A stretch of DNA of 64,000 nt from Mumia sp. Pv4-285 (GCF_041320275.1 NZ_CP162023.1:3224001-3288000); one strand, 5' to 3'; positions 1-8,631 are shown, numbered from the stretch's first letter. Translations and numbers: made by a program. Notes: generated by a model not told the origin, from the sequence alone.

Positions 1-844
1 TGAGCGCGGCGATCGCCGCATGCTGCGTCGGCGTGCTCACCGACGAGGTCGTCGTCTCCTGGACCTTCGCCATGCGGGTGATGACGGCTGGATCGGCGTA
101 CGCGTAGCCGATCCTCCACCCGGTCATCGCGTACGTCTTCGACAGCGAGAAGACGGTCACGACGGCAGCATCGGGCGCGACGGCGCTGATGCTCGTCGAC
201 GGCTCGTCGAGCCAGAGCTGGTCGTAGCACTCGTCCGAGATGATCCACAGGCCACGCGACGTCGCCCATTCGGCAACGGCCTCGATGCTGGCGCGCGACC
301 AGACCGAACCGAGCGGGTTCGACGGCGAGTTCACGACGATCGCCCGCGTCCGGTCGGTCACCAGCGAGTCGAGGGCATCGACGTCCGGCTGGTAGTCGCG
401 GTCCGCAGTCAGGCGGTACGGGACGGGCACCGCTTTGACGATGTCGGCGATCGTCCGGAGGTTCGGCCACCCGGGATCCGGGACGAGGACCTCGCTGCCG
501 GTCTCGAGGAGCGCCCGGTAGGCGAGGGTCAGACCGCCGACGCCCCCCGGGGTCACGATGACGTGGTCGCGAGTCGCCTCGGTGATCGCGTTGTCCCGTG
601 CCAGCTTGGCGCACACGGCGTCGCGAAGCTCCGGGATGCCGGGCGTGGGGGCGTATCGCGTCCTGCCGTCTCGTGCGGCCCGGGCCCCCGCGTCCACGAC
701 GTGCGTCGGCGTGTCGAAGTCGGGTTCACCGAACTCGAGGTGGATCGCGTCGGGGACGGCCCAGGCGGCCGACGCGATCGCGCGGATGCCCGACGGGGGC
801 AGCAGGCCGACGTCCTCGGCCATCCGCAGGGCCGGCGTGCTCAC
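1..844 (-). CDS. PLP-dependent aminotransferase, class I/II (C-terminus outside window)
   Basis: Fold-type I aminotransferase, 281 residues visible; it should transfer an amino group between an amino acid and a 2-oxo acid in the cytoplasm. The text reads from GTG 844 with an early EFGEPDFDTP stretch, a PGG-VGGL cofactor-loop region, NSPSNPLG near residue 180, DECYDQL, and the PLP lysine K236 in FSLSKTYAMTGWRIGY. The start overlaps the stop of the upstream SDR by GTGA, so it is translationally coupled. It is the last visible gene of a four-gene leftward operon. The substrate is unknown; the context suggests an amino or hydroxy acid. The reading frame is still open at position 1. Confidence 0.92.
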   Translation of the reverse strand, partial: MSTPALRMAEDVGLLPPSGIRAIASAAWAVPDAIHLEFGEPDFDTPTHVVDAGARAARDGRTRYAPTPGIPELRDAVCAKLARDNAITEATRDHVIVTPGGVGGLTLAYRALLETGSEVLVPDPGWPNLRTIADIVKAVPVPYRLTADRDYQPDVDALDSLVTDRTRAIVVNSPSNPLGSVWSRASIEAVAEWATSRGLWIISDECYDQLWLDEPSTSISAVAPDAAVVTVFSLSKTYAMTGWRIGYAYADPAVITRMAKVQETTTSSVSTPTQHAAIAAL

Positions 845-1614
845 GTGAGGCTCCGCATCATGCCGCCGTCGCAGGCGAGCATGCTCGCCGTCACGTATGA
901 GGCGGACTCCGACGCGAGGAACCCCACCACCGCAGCGAACTCCTCAGGGCGTCCGTATCGACCGGCAGGGATCCCCGCCTCGCTGCGCGCCCGCACGGTC
1001 TGGACGCCGAGACCGGTGCGCTCGGCGGCGGACTGGTCGAGGGAGGCGACCCTGCTCGTGTCGATCCGCCCAGGGATCACTCCGTTGACCGTGACGCCGT
1101 CTTCGGCGACGGTCCGTGCGACGGTCTTCATCCAGCTCGCGAGCGCTGAACGGCCGGCGTTGGAGTAGGCCAGCTCGGGGATCGGCTCGCGGACCCCAGA
1201 GGAGAGGACCGCGACGATGCGCCCGAAACCGCGCGCGCGCATCCCGGGCAGCAGTCGCGTCGCCAGGTCGATCGGTGTGATGGCGAGCAGCTGGAGCGCT
1301 GCGCGCCACCCCTCGGCGTCCGTGGCGTCCGCGGGGCAGGGCGGCGGGCCACCCGCATTGAGGACTATGACGTCGACGCCCCCTGCAGCCAGCGCGGCCT
1401 CCGCGACCTCCGCGGCCGCGCCTTCGCTTCCTGCGTCGGCCGCGACGACGTCGACCGTGACATGGTGACGCGATCGCAGGTCGTCGGCCTTCGCCTCCAG
1501 CCGGGCGACATCGCGCGACCACAGCACGAGATCGTGGCCGCTCGACGCCAGGTCGTCGCTGACCGCGGCGCCGATGCCCGACGTCGCGCCGCCGACAAGA
1601 GCACGGCGGGCCAT
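841..1614 (-). CDS. SDR family oxidoreductase with atypical active site
   Basis: Short-chain dehydrogenase/reductase, 257 aa, the usual length. The Rossmann glycine motif GGATSGIG is at residues 8-15, NAGG near 90, and the catalytic serine region is VLSSGVREP. The expected YxxxK is YSNAG followed by R, so the general-base lysine is replaced. Some divergent SDRs carry an SNxxR version of this motif. The ATG at 1614 shares one base with the preceding stop (TGATG). The gene sits between a DHDPS-like lyase and an aminotransferase in one operon, so it probably oxidises or reduces an intermediate of the same pathway. The substrate is unknown. Confidence 0.88.
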   Translation of the reverse strand: MARRALVGGATSGIGAAVSDDLASSGHDLVLWSRDVARLEAKADDLRSRHHVTVDVVAADAGSEGAAAEVAEAALAAGGVDVIVLNAGGPPPCPADATDAEGWRAALQLLAITPIDLATRLLPGMRARGFGRIVAVLSSGVREPIPELAYSNAGRSALASWMKTVARTVAEDGVTVNGVIPGRIDTSRVASLDQSAAERTGLGVQTVRARSEAGIPAGRYGRPEEFAAVVGFLASESASYVTASMLACDGGMMRSLT

Positions 1615-2537
1615 CAGCGGTCCCCCAGCTCTTCGATCGTGAGCGGCTCCGGCGACGGCACGAGTCCGACGCGATCGAGAACGTCGTCGAGCTCGTCGCT
1701 GGTCGCCTGGTCGAGCGGTCCCTTGGCAGCGCGCGTCGTGGCGGTGCTGATCACCCCTCGACGTCGCAGGACCTCCTTGCGGATGCGTAGCCCGACCACC
1801 GGCTGGCCTTCGAAGGCGATGTAGGGCAGGTAGTGGTCGAACACACGCGCCGCCGTCTCGATGTCGCCGCGCTCGAACGCCAACCTGATCGCGCGCAAGA
1901 TCTCGGGGAAGGCGAACCCGGTCATCGTCCCGGCTGCACCCCGGCGCAGCTCGCTGTACGCGCTCACTCCACCCAGTCCTCCGAAAACGGTCAGCTCGGG
2001 ACGTGCCTCGAGCAGCCGGCCGATCTTGGGCGGCGTCGGGGGGTCTTCGAGCTTGACGCAGGTGCTCGCGCTCGCGTCCAGTGCGGCGAGCAGCGCCGAG
2101 ACCGGCAGCATCACCCCGGTCGCAGCCGGCTCGTCCTGGACGATCACCGGCACGGCGCACCCCGCAGTCGCCCGCGAGAAGAAGCCGCCGATCTGGTCGA
2201 CGTCCTTCAACAGGGTCGGCGCCGCGACCATGACGGCAGCTGCACCGGCGCTCGTCGCTTCGTCGATCCTCGACCGGGTGAGGTCGGCTGACGGCGAGGA
2301 GCAGCCGACCGCGAGCGGGATGACGTCACGCGCCGCATCGGCCACCGTGTCGAGCACGACACGACGTTCGTCGTCGGAGAGCGCCGGGGCCTCGCCCATG
2401 ACGCCGAGGATCGTGATGCCGTCCGCCTTCCACCGGGCGGCTGCAGCCACCAGCTCTCGCAGGCTGTCGGTGTCGAGAGCGCCGGACTCGTCGAATGGTG
2501 TCGGGGCGATGTACCAGGTGCCGTTGAGGGTGCTCAT
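1614..2537 (-). CDS. DHDPS/N-acetylneuraminate lyase family protein
   Basis: Class I aldolase-type lyase of the DapA/NanA superfamily, 307 aa, a normal length. These TIM-barrel enzymes form a Schiff base with a 2-oxo acid. The Schiff-base lysine is K162 in CVKLEDPP, and the phosphate-loop-like GGLGGVSAYSELRRGAAG lies near 200. The tyrosine that DapA uses for proton relay (YNVPSRTG) is Q134 in VQDEPAATG, so it is probably not a dihydrodipicolinate synthase but a lyase or dehydratase of a catabolic route. An AAGGAC ribosome-binding site precedes ATG 2537, 11 bases after the dehydrogenase stop. Confidence 0.88.
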   Translation of the reverse strand: MSTLNGTWYIAPTPFDESGALDTDSLRELVAAAARWKADGITILGVMGEAPALSDDERRVVLDTVADAARDVIPLAVGCSSPSADLTRSRIDEATSAGAAAVMVAAPTLLKDVDQIGGFFSRATAGCAVPVIVQDEPAATGVMLPVSALLAALDASASTCVKLEDPPTPPKIGRLLEARPELTVFGGLGGVSAYSELRRGAAGTMTGFAFPEILRAIRLAFERGDIETAARVFDHYLPYIAFEGQPVVGLRIRKEVLRRRGVISTATTRAAKGPLDQATSDELDDVLDRVGLVPSPEPLTIEELGDR

Positions 2538-2548
2538 GAGGTCCTTCT

Positions 2549-3571
2549 TCAGTAGCCGAGGTCGCGGCGGTAGAGGTTGCGCAGCGGGCGCCCGTCAAGG
2601 TGCCGCTGAAGGTTGTCGATGAAGAGATCGGTGAGCGCACGGTTCTCCGAGGCAACGGTCGAGGCCGAATGCGGCGAGACGATCACGTTGTGCAGGTCCC
2701 ACAGCGGCGAGGAATCCGGCAACGGCTCCCGCTCGAAGACGTCGAGGCAGGCACCCGCGATCCGCCCTGCGCGCAGGGCGTCGATGAGCGCGTCCTCGTC
2801 GATGACCTGCCCCCGTGAGATGTTGACCACGACCGCGCCGACCGGAAGCGCGGCGACGCGACCCGCGTCCACCAGCCCCTGGGTCTCAGGCGTGAGGGCC
2901 GTGCAGAGCACGAGGACATCGGTCGCGGGGAGCAGCTTGTCGAGGTCGTCGGTGGAGAAGAGGTCCACACCCTCGGGCAGGTCGTACTCCCTGCCGGGAC
3001 GACCGACGGCGCTCAACTTGGTGCCGAGCGCGGCGAAGAGCCTGACGGTGTGCCGACCCATTCCGCCGAGCCCGACGACGGTGACCCGACGACCGGCAAG
3101 CTGAGACGTCGTGTACCGCTCCCAGTGCTTGTCGGCCTTGCGGCGGTTCAGCTCGTCGATGCCCTTGGTGAAGTAGAGCGCTCCAGCGACGGCGAACTCG
3201 GCGAGCGGGACGGCGTGGATGCCGGCCGCCGTGGTGACGACGACGTCGGTGTCGTGCAGGCCGGTCCGTTGCATGAACGCCCCGACGCCGGCGCTCGTCG
3301 CCTGGATCCACCGCAACCGCGGTGCCCGCTCTGAGAGCTGCTCGGGTGCCTGCCAGTCGAAGTCGAACGCGACGTCCGCCTGCGCGAGCAGCGACTCCCA
3401 GGCAGCCTGCTGCTCGCCATCGAGCTCGTGTCTTGCTCCGGTGTGGTCGGCCGCGTAGCGCGGGACCGGCAGCAGCTCGGGCGCGTAGAGCACCTTCACC
3501 CGCGGGTCGCTCGCGGCGATCCGGTCGACCTGTTCAGGCTCGAGGTAGGTCGAGATCAGGACGTTGACCAC
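2549..3571 (-). CDS. D-2-hydroxyacid dehydrogenase, NAD-binding
   Basis: D-isomer-specific 2-hydroxyacid dehydrogenase, 340 aa, which interconverts a D-2-hydroxy acid and a 2-oxo acid with NAD(P). The nucleotide-binding GLGGMGRHTV is near residue 150. The catalytic triad is visible as Arg in VNISRGQVIDEDAL, Glu in DVFEREPLP and His in VSPHSAS near residue 300. It is the first gene of the leftward operon, followed by the DHDPS-like lyase, SDR and aminotransferase. That set suits breakdown of a hydroxy or amino acid through a 2-oxo acid. A GntR-like palindrome lies 59 bases upstream. Confidence 0.93.
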   Translation of the reverse strand: MVNVLISTYLEPEQVDRIAASDPRVKVLYAPELLPVPRYAADHTGARHELDGEQQAAWESLLAQADVAFDFDWQAPEQLSERAPRLRWIQATSAGVGAFMQRTGLHDTDVVVTTAAGIHAVPLAEFAVAGALYFTKGIDELNRRKADKHWERYTTSQLAGRRVTVVGLGGMGRHTVRLFAALGTKLSAVGRPGREYDLPEGVDLFSTDDLDKLLPATDVLVLCTALTPETQGLVDAGRVAALPVGAVVVNISRGQVIDEDALIDALRAGRIAGACLDVFEREPLPDSSPLWDLHNVIVSPHSASTVASENRALTDLFIDNLQRHLDGRPLRNLYRRDLGY

Positions 3572-3629
3572 GCTCGCATCTCCATTGTTTCGGCCTGCAA
3601 CGACCTGTGGAGCGTAGGACTAATTGCCG

Positions 3630-3641
3630 ACTGTCGACAAT
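3630..3641. promoter_or_regulatory. Candidate GntR-type operator ACTGTCGACAAT
   Basis: An 8 bp perfect palindrome TGTCGACA with near-symmetric flanks lies in the 193 bp gap between the divergent dehydrogenase and carboxylate-amine ligase genes. It resembles TTGTCnACAA operators of GntR-family repressors of amino- and hydroxy-acid catabolism. No GntR gene is in the window; one may lie to the left. The rest of the gap shows nothing else recognised except the GGAGG ahead of 3765. Confidence 0.4.
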
Positions 3642-3764
3642 CGACTGTGATCTACTTCACACCTCGCCCAGGGCTTCCCGCGCGGCCACCCGACCCCGCG
3701 CATTGCCGCAGCCCGACGGGGTACCTCCGGACTTGAGGCGATCACTGTTCTCCGGAGGCCCGCC

Positions 3765-4901
3765 GTGACGAGCGATCTACCCATCGCCATTGCGCACGAG
3801 GTGCGCGCCCCTAGCCTCGATTGGCAGCCTGGTGGTGAGTTCACCGTCGGGGTCGAGGACGAGTTGTTCCTTGTCGATCAAGAAGGACAGATGCTGGGGT
3901 CGGCTGCGGAGCCGTTGATGGCCACCGTCTGCGGACCCGCTGCCGGAGGCACGTTCAAGAGTGAGATCTTCGTCGACGAGGTCGAGCTCGAGACGCAGGT
4001 GTGCAGTGATGCCGAGGAAGTGCGCAAGTCACTGCAGAGCCTGCGCGGATCGCTGATGGTCAAAGGCGTTCGCCCAATGGCGGTCGGCGTCCACCCGAGT
4101 GCCGATTTCGGAGCAGCAGACCTCACGACATCGCCTCGCTACGACCGGCTCGGCGACGAGTTCGCTGGCCTGCTCCGAACGCCGACGGCAGCCTTCCAGG
4201 TCCATGTCGGCCTACCGGACACCGCAAGCGCCCTGCGGGTCTTCCGTGGACTGCGCAACCGCCTTGCCGTCTTCCGCGCACTCGCCGCAGGATCGCCGTA
4301 CTGGCACGCTCGTGACTCCGGGCTCGCCTGCTCGCGGCCGGCCATCCTCAGGTCCTATCCGCGCACGACGATGCCACCGGCGCTCCGCAGCTGGGATGAG
4401 TACGTCGAGGCGATCGAACGCTCGATGTGGGCGTACGAGGTGCCTGATTACAGCTACGTGTGCTGGGAGCTCCGGCCGCAGCCCAGACTGGGGACGATCG
4501 AGGTGCGGGTGATGGACGCCCAGTCGTCTCTGGACCGCATCGCCGGGTTGACCGCCTTGGTGCAAGGTCTTGCCCGCCATGCCGTTGAAGCACCAGACCT
4601 CCATGACCTTCCGGACGAGGCGGTGCTCGCCAACGACTTCAGATCGTGCCGCCGTGGACTCGAAGCGACGGTCATTGACGCCAACGGGTCACGACGGCCC
4701 ATGCGCGAGCTCGCCTGGCGCGCGCTCGATGACGCCCGCGCACAGCTGGCGCCCGACGGTCTCGACAGACCACTCGACGCCGTAGAGGAGATCCTCACAG
4801 CGCCTCCTGAGTACGCCCGCCAACGAGACCTGCGCGAGCAGCGGGGAATGCCGGCTCTGCTGGCGGACCTCGTCGAGCGTACGGCGAACGTCGACGGCTG
4901 A
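3765..4901 (+). CDS. Carboxylate-amine ligase, glutamate-cysteine ligase family 2 (YbdK-like)
   Basis: Member of the GCS2/YbdK ATP-dependent carboxylate-amine ligase family, 378 aa, the usual length. The N-terminal motif FTVGVEDELFLVD, the acidic metal-binding stretch KSEIFVDEVELETQV and the C-terminal TIEVRVMDAQSS match the glutamine-synthetase-like catalytic core. Family members join a carboxylate to an amine using ATP. True glutamate-cysteine ligase activity is weak in YbdK, so the substrate is open. The GTG start follows CCGGAGG at a good distance. The next gene starts 8 bases after the stop, implying a two-gene operon with an amidohydrolase. Confidence 0.9.
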   Translation: MTSDLPIAIAHEVRAPSLDWQPGGEFTVGVEDELFLVDQEGQMLGSAAEPLMATVCGPAAGGTFKSEIFVDEVELETQVCSDAEEVRKSLQSLRGSLMVKGVRPMAVGVHPSADFGAADLTTSPRYDRLGDEFAGLLRTPTAAFQVHVGLPDTASALRVFRGLRNRLAVFRALAAGSPYWHARDSGLACSRPAILRSYPRTTMPPALRSWDEYVEAIERSMWAYEVPDYSYVCWELRPQPRLGTIEVRVMDAQSSLDRIAGLTALVQGLARHAVEAPDLHDLPDEAVLANDFRSCRRGLEATVIDANGSRRPMRELAWRALDDARAQLAPDGLDRPLDAVEEILTAPPEYARQRDLREQRGMPALLADLVERTANVDG

Positions 4902-4909
4902 GCACGACG

Positions 4910-6028
4910 ATGTACGCCGACCACCTGATCCAGCCGTGGCTGCATTGCCTCCTCGACCACCTGCCGGGCGCGGAGGTCTTCGACGCCCATACCCATGTCG
5001 GCGAGCACGATCCGAGCGGCTTCACGGCACGCTGGGACGAGCTGCTCGGCTCACTCGAGGCCATCGATGCGCGTGCCGCGGTCTTCCCGCTGTCTGAACC
5101 GAGCGGCTACCGAGAGGCCAACCTCCGGTGTGCCGAGGCTGCTGCGCAGAGTGGGGGGCGACTGACGCCCTTCGTACGACTCACCCCCAGCGAGGTGGGC
5201 CTGTTGGAGGACGGGCTGTCTGCAGGGGCCAGAGGAGTCAAGCTCCACCTGTCGAGCGATGGCTTCGACCTCGATGACATCAGGCTCAACCGGCTCTACG
5301 AGACTGCCCACGAGCGACACCTTCCCGTCATCGTTCATGCGGGTCCAGAACTCGACTCCATCGCGTACGAGGTACTCGAGCTGTGCGCGCGGTGGCCCGG
5401 GCTCCGCCTGGTGCTCGCCCACTGCGCACTCACCGACCTCGGACAGCTGCGAGGACATGTCGAGCAAGCACCCAACCTCTTCTTCGACACCGCGTGGTGG
5501 AACCCCGCGAACGTCCTCGCCCTGTTCCGCCTGATCCCGCCCGGACGCATCCTCAATGCCAGCGATCTGCCCTACAGCACCCCGGTCTCCCACACCTTCA
5601 CCACCGCCCGGTGCGCGTGGCAGGCTGGACTGGACGTCGCACAGATCACGGCGGTCATCGGCGGACAGTTCGCCAGACTGGTCGAGGGCGCAGAACCCCT
5701 GGAGCTGGGCCCGCCACCCGCAGCCGAACCGCAACCGCCCAGCCCGCTGCTCGAGGTGATCTCCACCAACCTCCTCGCGGCACTCGAACCGATGCAACGC
5801 GGCGACGAGCCGGGCGTGCCGCTCACCGTCGCCCGCCACGCGTGCCGCGTCCCCGACGACGACCCCGACGCGCCGACCATCGCGGCGGTCAGTCGGCTGC
5901 TCGACCTGTACGAGGAGCATCGGGAGCACATCCCGCAGCGCAACCAGCACCTTCCCGGTTGGGACCTGATCTCCGCTGCCGCGATCGTGGCGCGAACGCC
6001 AGCCGCACCATTGCCCGCCCCGACGTGA
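4910..6028 (+). CDS. Amidohydrolase family protein (amidohydrolase 2 type)
   Basis: Metal-dependent TIM-barrel hydrolase of the amidohydrolase-2 type, 372 aa. The first metal ligands are H27 and H29 in VFDAHTHVG. Later histidines appear in PVIVHAGPE and LVLAHCALTDL, and the final aspartate in LNASDLPYSTP. Such enzymes hydrolyse or decarboxylate small cyclic or amide substrates. The proline-rich stretch after the barrel (PPPAAEPQPPSP) joins a helical C-terminal region of about 100 residues that I do not recognise. The gene is paired with the upstream carboxylate-amine ligase, so the two may make and break the same amide bond. That is inference. Confidence 0.86.
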   Translation: MYADHLIQPWLHCLLDHLPGAEVFDAHTHVGEHDPSGFTARWDELLGSLEAIDARAAVFPLSEPSGYREANLRCAEAAAQSGGRLTPFVRLTPSEVGLLEDGLSAGARGVKLHLSSDGFDLDDIRLNRLYETAHERHLPVIVHAGPELDSIAYEVLELCARWPGLRLVLAHCALTDLGQLRGHVEQAPNLFFDTAWWNPANVLALFRLIPPGRILNASDLPYSTPVSHTFTTARCAWQAGLDVAQITAVIGGQFARLVEGAEPLELGPPPAAEPQPPSPLLEVISTNLLAALEPMQRGDEPGVPLTVARHACRVPDDDPDAPTIAAVSRLLDLYEEHREHIPQRNQHLPGWDLISAAAIVARTPAAPLPAPT

Positions 6029-6032
6029 CCAA

Positions 6033-6046
6033 GCGCCGTCCGGCGC
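6033..6046. terminator. Small GC hairpin between convergent genes
   Basis: GCGCC-GTCC-GGCGC stem-loop in the 29-base gap between the convergent amidohydrolase (ends 6028) and ANTAR gene (ends 6058). There is no U-rich tail, which is common for actinobacterial terminators. The stem is short, so the call is weak. Confidence 0.35.
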
Positions 6047-6057
6047 GGTCGTATCTC

Positions 6058-6774
6058 CTAGGCGCGCTCCTGTGCCTTCCTCACCACACCTCGAGCGACG
6101 TCGGTGAGATGCTCACCTGTGCTTCGCTCGAGCTCGAGCAACCGCTCGTAGGCGTCATCCATGCTGAGACCCTCCAGCTCTGAGAGGACGCCCTTGGCCT
6201 GCTCGATGACCGCGCGGCCCTCGAGCGCGACCTCGACACGCTGGCGTGCGACCTCGGGGCCCACGGGACCCGCGTTAATGATGAACAGCGTCAGGATGTC
6301 GGAGTAAGCCTGAGCGGCAGTCTCCGCCTCCGCCACGGCGTCGGGCGGTCTGCGCCAGAAGAGGTTGAGCCCTCCCAATGCCGTCCCACGCCATCGGAGC
6401 GGCGTTGCCAGGACGTAGGTGTAGCCGGAAGATTCCATGATTGCGGCGACGGTGGGCCAACGATCGGCGACCTGGCTCAGCTCGCCCTGCACTGTCTCTT
6501 GCTGACGCACGCACTCGACGCACGGCCCTTCGCCTGAGAACGCCTGATACGTCTCCAGCTCGGTCACGCGGTGCGAGGTCGCCGACAGCAGCTCGAGATC
6601 ACCGCCTGTGTTGGTGACGAGGAGCCCGCCAGCCTCCGCCCCGACGTGCTCGGTCGCTTCCGCGACGGTCTTCGCCAGCGCTCCCATCAGGTCGTAGTCC
6701 TGCACCAGGGCGGAAGACGAACCGGCGATACCGCTCAACGAGTGTGTTCCTTTCATGGGCGTGCCACCAATCAT
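6058..6774 (-). CDS. GAF and ANTAR domain-containing protein
   Basis: RNA-binding antitermination-type regulator, 238 aa. The N-terminal two thirds form a GAF sensor domain (VAEATEHVGAEAGG to SDILTLFII). The C-terminal 55 residues form an ANTAR domain (ALEGRAVIEQAKGVL to TEHLTDVARGV-type helices), which in other proteins binds paired hexaloop hairpins in nascent mRNA. The ATG at 6774 overlaps the upstream stop (TGATG). A second ATG at 6756 (MKGTHS) is also possible because no strong ribosome-binding site precedes either. It is co-transcribed with another GAF-ANTAR gene, and a heteromeric partner is plausible. Confidence 0.88.
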   Translation of the reverse strand: MIGGTPMKGTHSLSGIAGSSSALVQDYDLMGALAKTVAEATEHVGAEAGGLLVTNTGGDLELLSATSHRVTELETYQAFSGEGPCVECVRQQETVQGELSQVADRWPTVAAIMESSGYTYVLATPLRWRGTALGGLNLFWRRPPDAVAEAETAAQAYSDILTLFIINAGPVGPEVARQRVEVALEGRAVIEQAKGVLSELEGLSMDDAYERLLELERSTGEHLTDVARGVVRKAQERA

Positions 6775-7466
6775 CAGAGGGAGAACGTGATGCGCCGCTC
6801 GACGACCGCTGTTGCGATCTCGGCCAACGTCGTCTGCTGGCCGTAAGCATGGGCTCGGAGGACGGCCAGAGCATCCCCCGGACTGACCTGCAGCTGCGCG
6901 ACGACGATGCCCGTCGCCTGGTGAATCCGTGCACGCGACGCCCATGGCCCGCTCGTGAGGTTGCTGGACGCGGCATCCTGGTCGGAGAGCAGTGCCACGC
7001 CGACCACGTGGGCGAGGAACTGCAGGTCGTGACGATCGAGCGCGAGCGGCGACGGCGGGCTCTGGTAGAGCGTGATCACGCCGAACACCACGGTTTCGGG
7101 CTGTAACGGGACCGCCACGATCAAGGCGCTGCCCACGATCTCCCGCGCCGACTCGACGAACACCGGCCACCTCGACGCCGGGTCTCCGGGGACAGCGCAC
7201 CGCTCGATCCGACCCGATGCCGATGCGGTGTGGCCGGGCCCCTCGCCGAGCACATCCTGGAGGTCCTCGAGCCGGTTCACCAGCGAGTTCGTCGTGCAGA
7301 CCGTCACGCGGGTGGGGTTGTTGTAGTCGACGGTGATCGCCGCTCCGTCAGCACCCGCCAGTTCACGGTACGACTCGCAGAGCCGTCCACTCAGCGACTG
7401 GTCGGGATCTCGCCGGGCCAACGCCCCCGTAAGCCGTTCGAGAAGCTCCCCTGGGTGCTGCGCCAC
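6774..7466 (-). CDS. GAF and ANTAR domain-containing protein
   Basis: Second member of the tandem GAF-ANTAR pair, 230 aa. The GAF domain spans about residues 20-160 (ELAGADGAAITVDY to LQFLAHVVGVALL). The ANTAR-like helical end is ARIHQATGIVVAQLQVSPGDALAVLRAHAY. The GAF domain keeps the LGEGPGHTA pattern often seen in this actinobacterial group. GTG 7466 follows a GGTGAGG-like site. It is transcribed away from the membrane protein at 7624. Its signal and RNA targets are unknown; no clear dual-hexaloop RNA was found in the neighbouring 157 bp gap. Confidence 0.87.
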   Translation of the reverse strand: MAQHPGELLERLTGALARRDPDQSLSGRLCESYRELAGADGAAITVDYNNPTRVTVCTTNSLVNRLEDLQDVLGEGPGHTASASGRIERCAVPGDPASRWPVFVESAREIVGSALIVAVPLQPETVVFGVITLYQSPPSPLALDRHDLQFLAHVVGVALLSDQDAASSNLTSGPWASRARIHQATGIVVAQLQVSPGDALAVLRAHAYGQQTTLAEIATAVVERRITFSL

Positions 7467-7623
7467 CGCCTCACCGCCTCCCCACTACATCCGTTCCGTC
7501 CGGCAACTAAGTCAACCATCGGTCGTGCGAGCACGCCGAAAAGGCGAGGGGACGGCCGACGCCAGGCCGGGCGACGGCTGCTCCCACCAACGGCTCACGT
7601 GTCTGCGCGAACGCGATGGGTAC

Positions 7624-8631
7624 ATGCGGACCATGAAGCCGATCCACGTCGGTCTTGTTGCTGATCCCGACTCGCCTACCGAGATGGCGCATCGGATCAA
7701 GGACATCGAACCGCCGAAGAGCGAGCATCACGACGCCTGGAACATCGAGGTCGTCAGCGAGCCGTTCACCACCGGTTCCGAGGACGTCGACACCGCGTTG
7801 GCGCGTCTGGGCGACCAGGCTCACCAGCACGAATGGGACCTCGTGGTCGGCCTGACAGAGCTTCCCCTTCGCGACGACGACGGACGCTACCTCCTCATCG
7901 AAGCTGACCCGCAACAACGGAGAGCCGTGCTGTCGCTGCCTGCGCTCGGCGGCCTGCGTGTGCAGTCGCGCACTCGCCAAGCCGTACGCACGCTCGTCGG
8001 CGGCATGACTGACTCCTCCTCGCAGGACGAGCACCGCGTCCCGCTCCCCCGTCGCGGTGGCCGCGGGCGGTTGCTCGCGGGGATGGTGCTCGCCAACCGA
8101 CCGTGGCTGCTCGTGCCCGGGCTCAAGTCCGCGCTCGTCGCGGCGCTGGCAACCGGAGCCGTCGCCACGGTCAACTCCACCGTCTGGCTCCTGGCCGGCT
8201 CCTTGTCATGGTGGCGCCTCGTGGTCGCGACGGTCGCGTCCGTCGCGCTCGTCGTCGCCTGGCTCGTGATCGACGGCGGCCTCTGGGACCGCCCGGACGA
8301 TGACTCCTCAGAGGCTCGGGAGAGGTCGCGCCTCTACAACATCTCGACCTTGGTGACCCTCACCGTCGGCGTGCTCATCTGCTACGTCGCGCTGTACGTC
8401 GTCAATCTGGTCTGGGCGCTGTTCGTCCTCGACCCCGCGGTGATGGGCGGGTATCTCAACGCATCGCTCGGCTACGGCGACCTTTTCGTACTGGCCTGGT
8501 TCGTCGCGTCCGCGGCGACCGTCGGAGGTGGACTCGGCAGCGGCCTGGAGTCGGACCAAGCGATCCGCGCCGCCGCCTACTCCAAGCGCGAGGAGGAGCG
8601 CCGCAACCGGCTCGCGCGTCAACGGACCTAG
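7624..8631 (+). CDS. Unrecognised membrane protein with soluble N-terminal domain
   Basis: Protein of 335 aa not matched to a family by eye. Residues 1 to about 135 are soluble and charged (VGLVADPDSPTEMAHRI, then LVVGLTELPLRDDDGRYLLIE). They are followed by at least four hydrophobic segments (SALVAALATGAVATV, LVVATVASVALVVAWLVI, ISTLVTLTVGVLICYVALYVVNLVWALFV, DLFVLAWFVASAATVGGG) and a basic tail KREEERRNRLARQRT. The ATG at 7624 was chosen because the text upstream is low-quality protein; ATG 7633 is an alternative. It faces the GAF-ANTAR pair across 157 bp that hold no other gene. Confidence 0.75.
   Translation: MRTMKPIHVGLVADPDSPTEMAHRIKDIEPPKSEHHDAWNIEVVSEPFTTGSEDVDTALARLGDQAHQHEWDLVVGLTELPLRDDDGRYLLIEADPQQRRAVLSLPALGGLRVQSRTRQAVRTLVGGMTDSSSQDEHRVPLPRRGGRGRLLAGMVLANRPWLLVPGLKSALVAALATGAVATVNSTVWLLAGSLSWWRLVVATVASVALVVAWLVIDGGLWDRPDDDSSEARERSRLYNISTLVTLTVGVLICYVALYVVNLVWALFVLDPAVMGGYLNASLGYGDLFVLAWFVASAATVGGGLGSGLESDQAIRAAAYSKREEERRNRLARQRT

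Noticed and set aside
1614-2537. Naming the DHDPS-like gene dapA
   Set aside because: The proton-relay tyrosine is missing (Q134) and the operon is catabolic, so a role in lysine biosynthesis is not supported.
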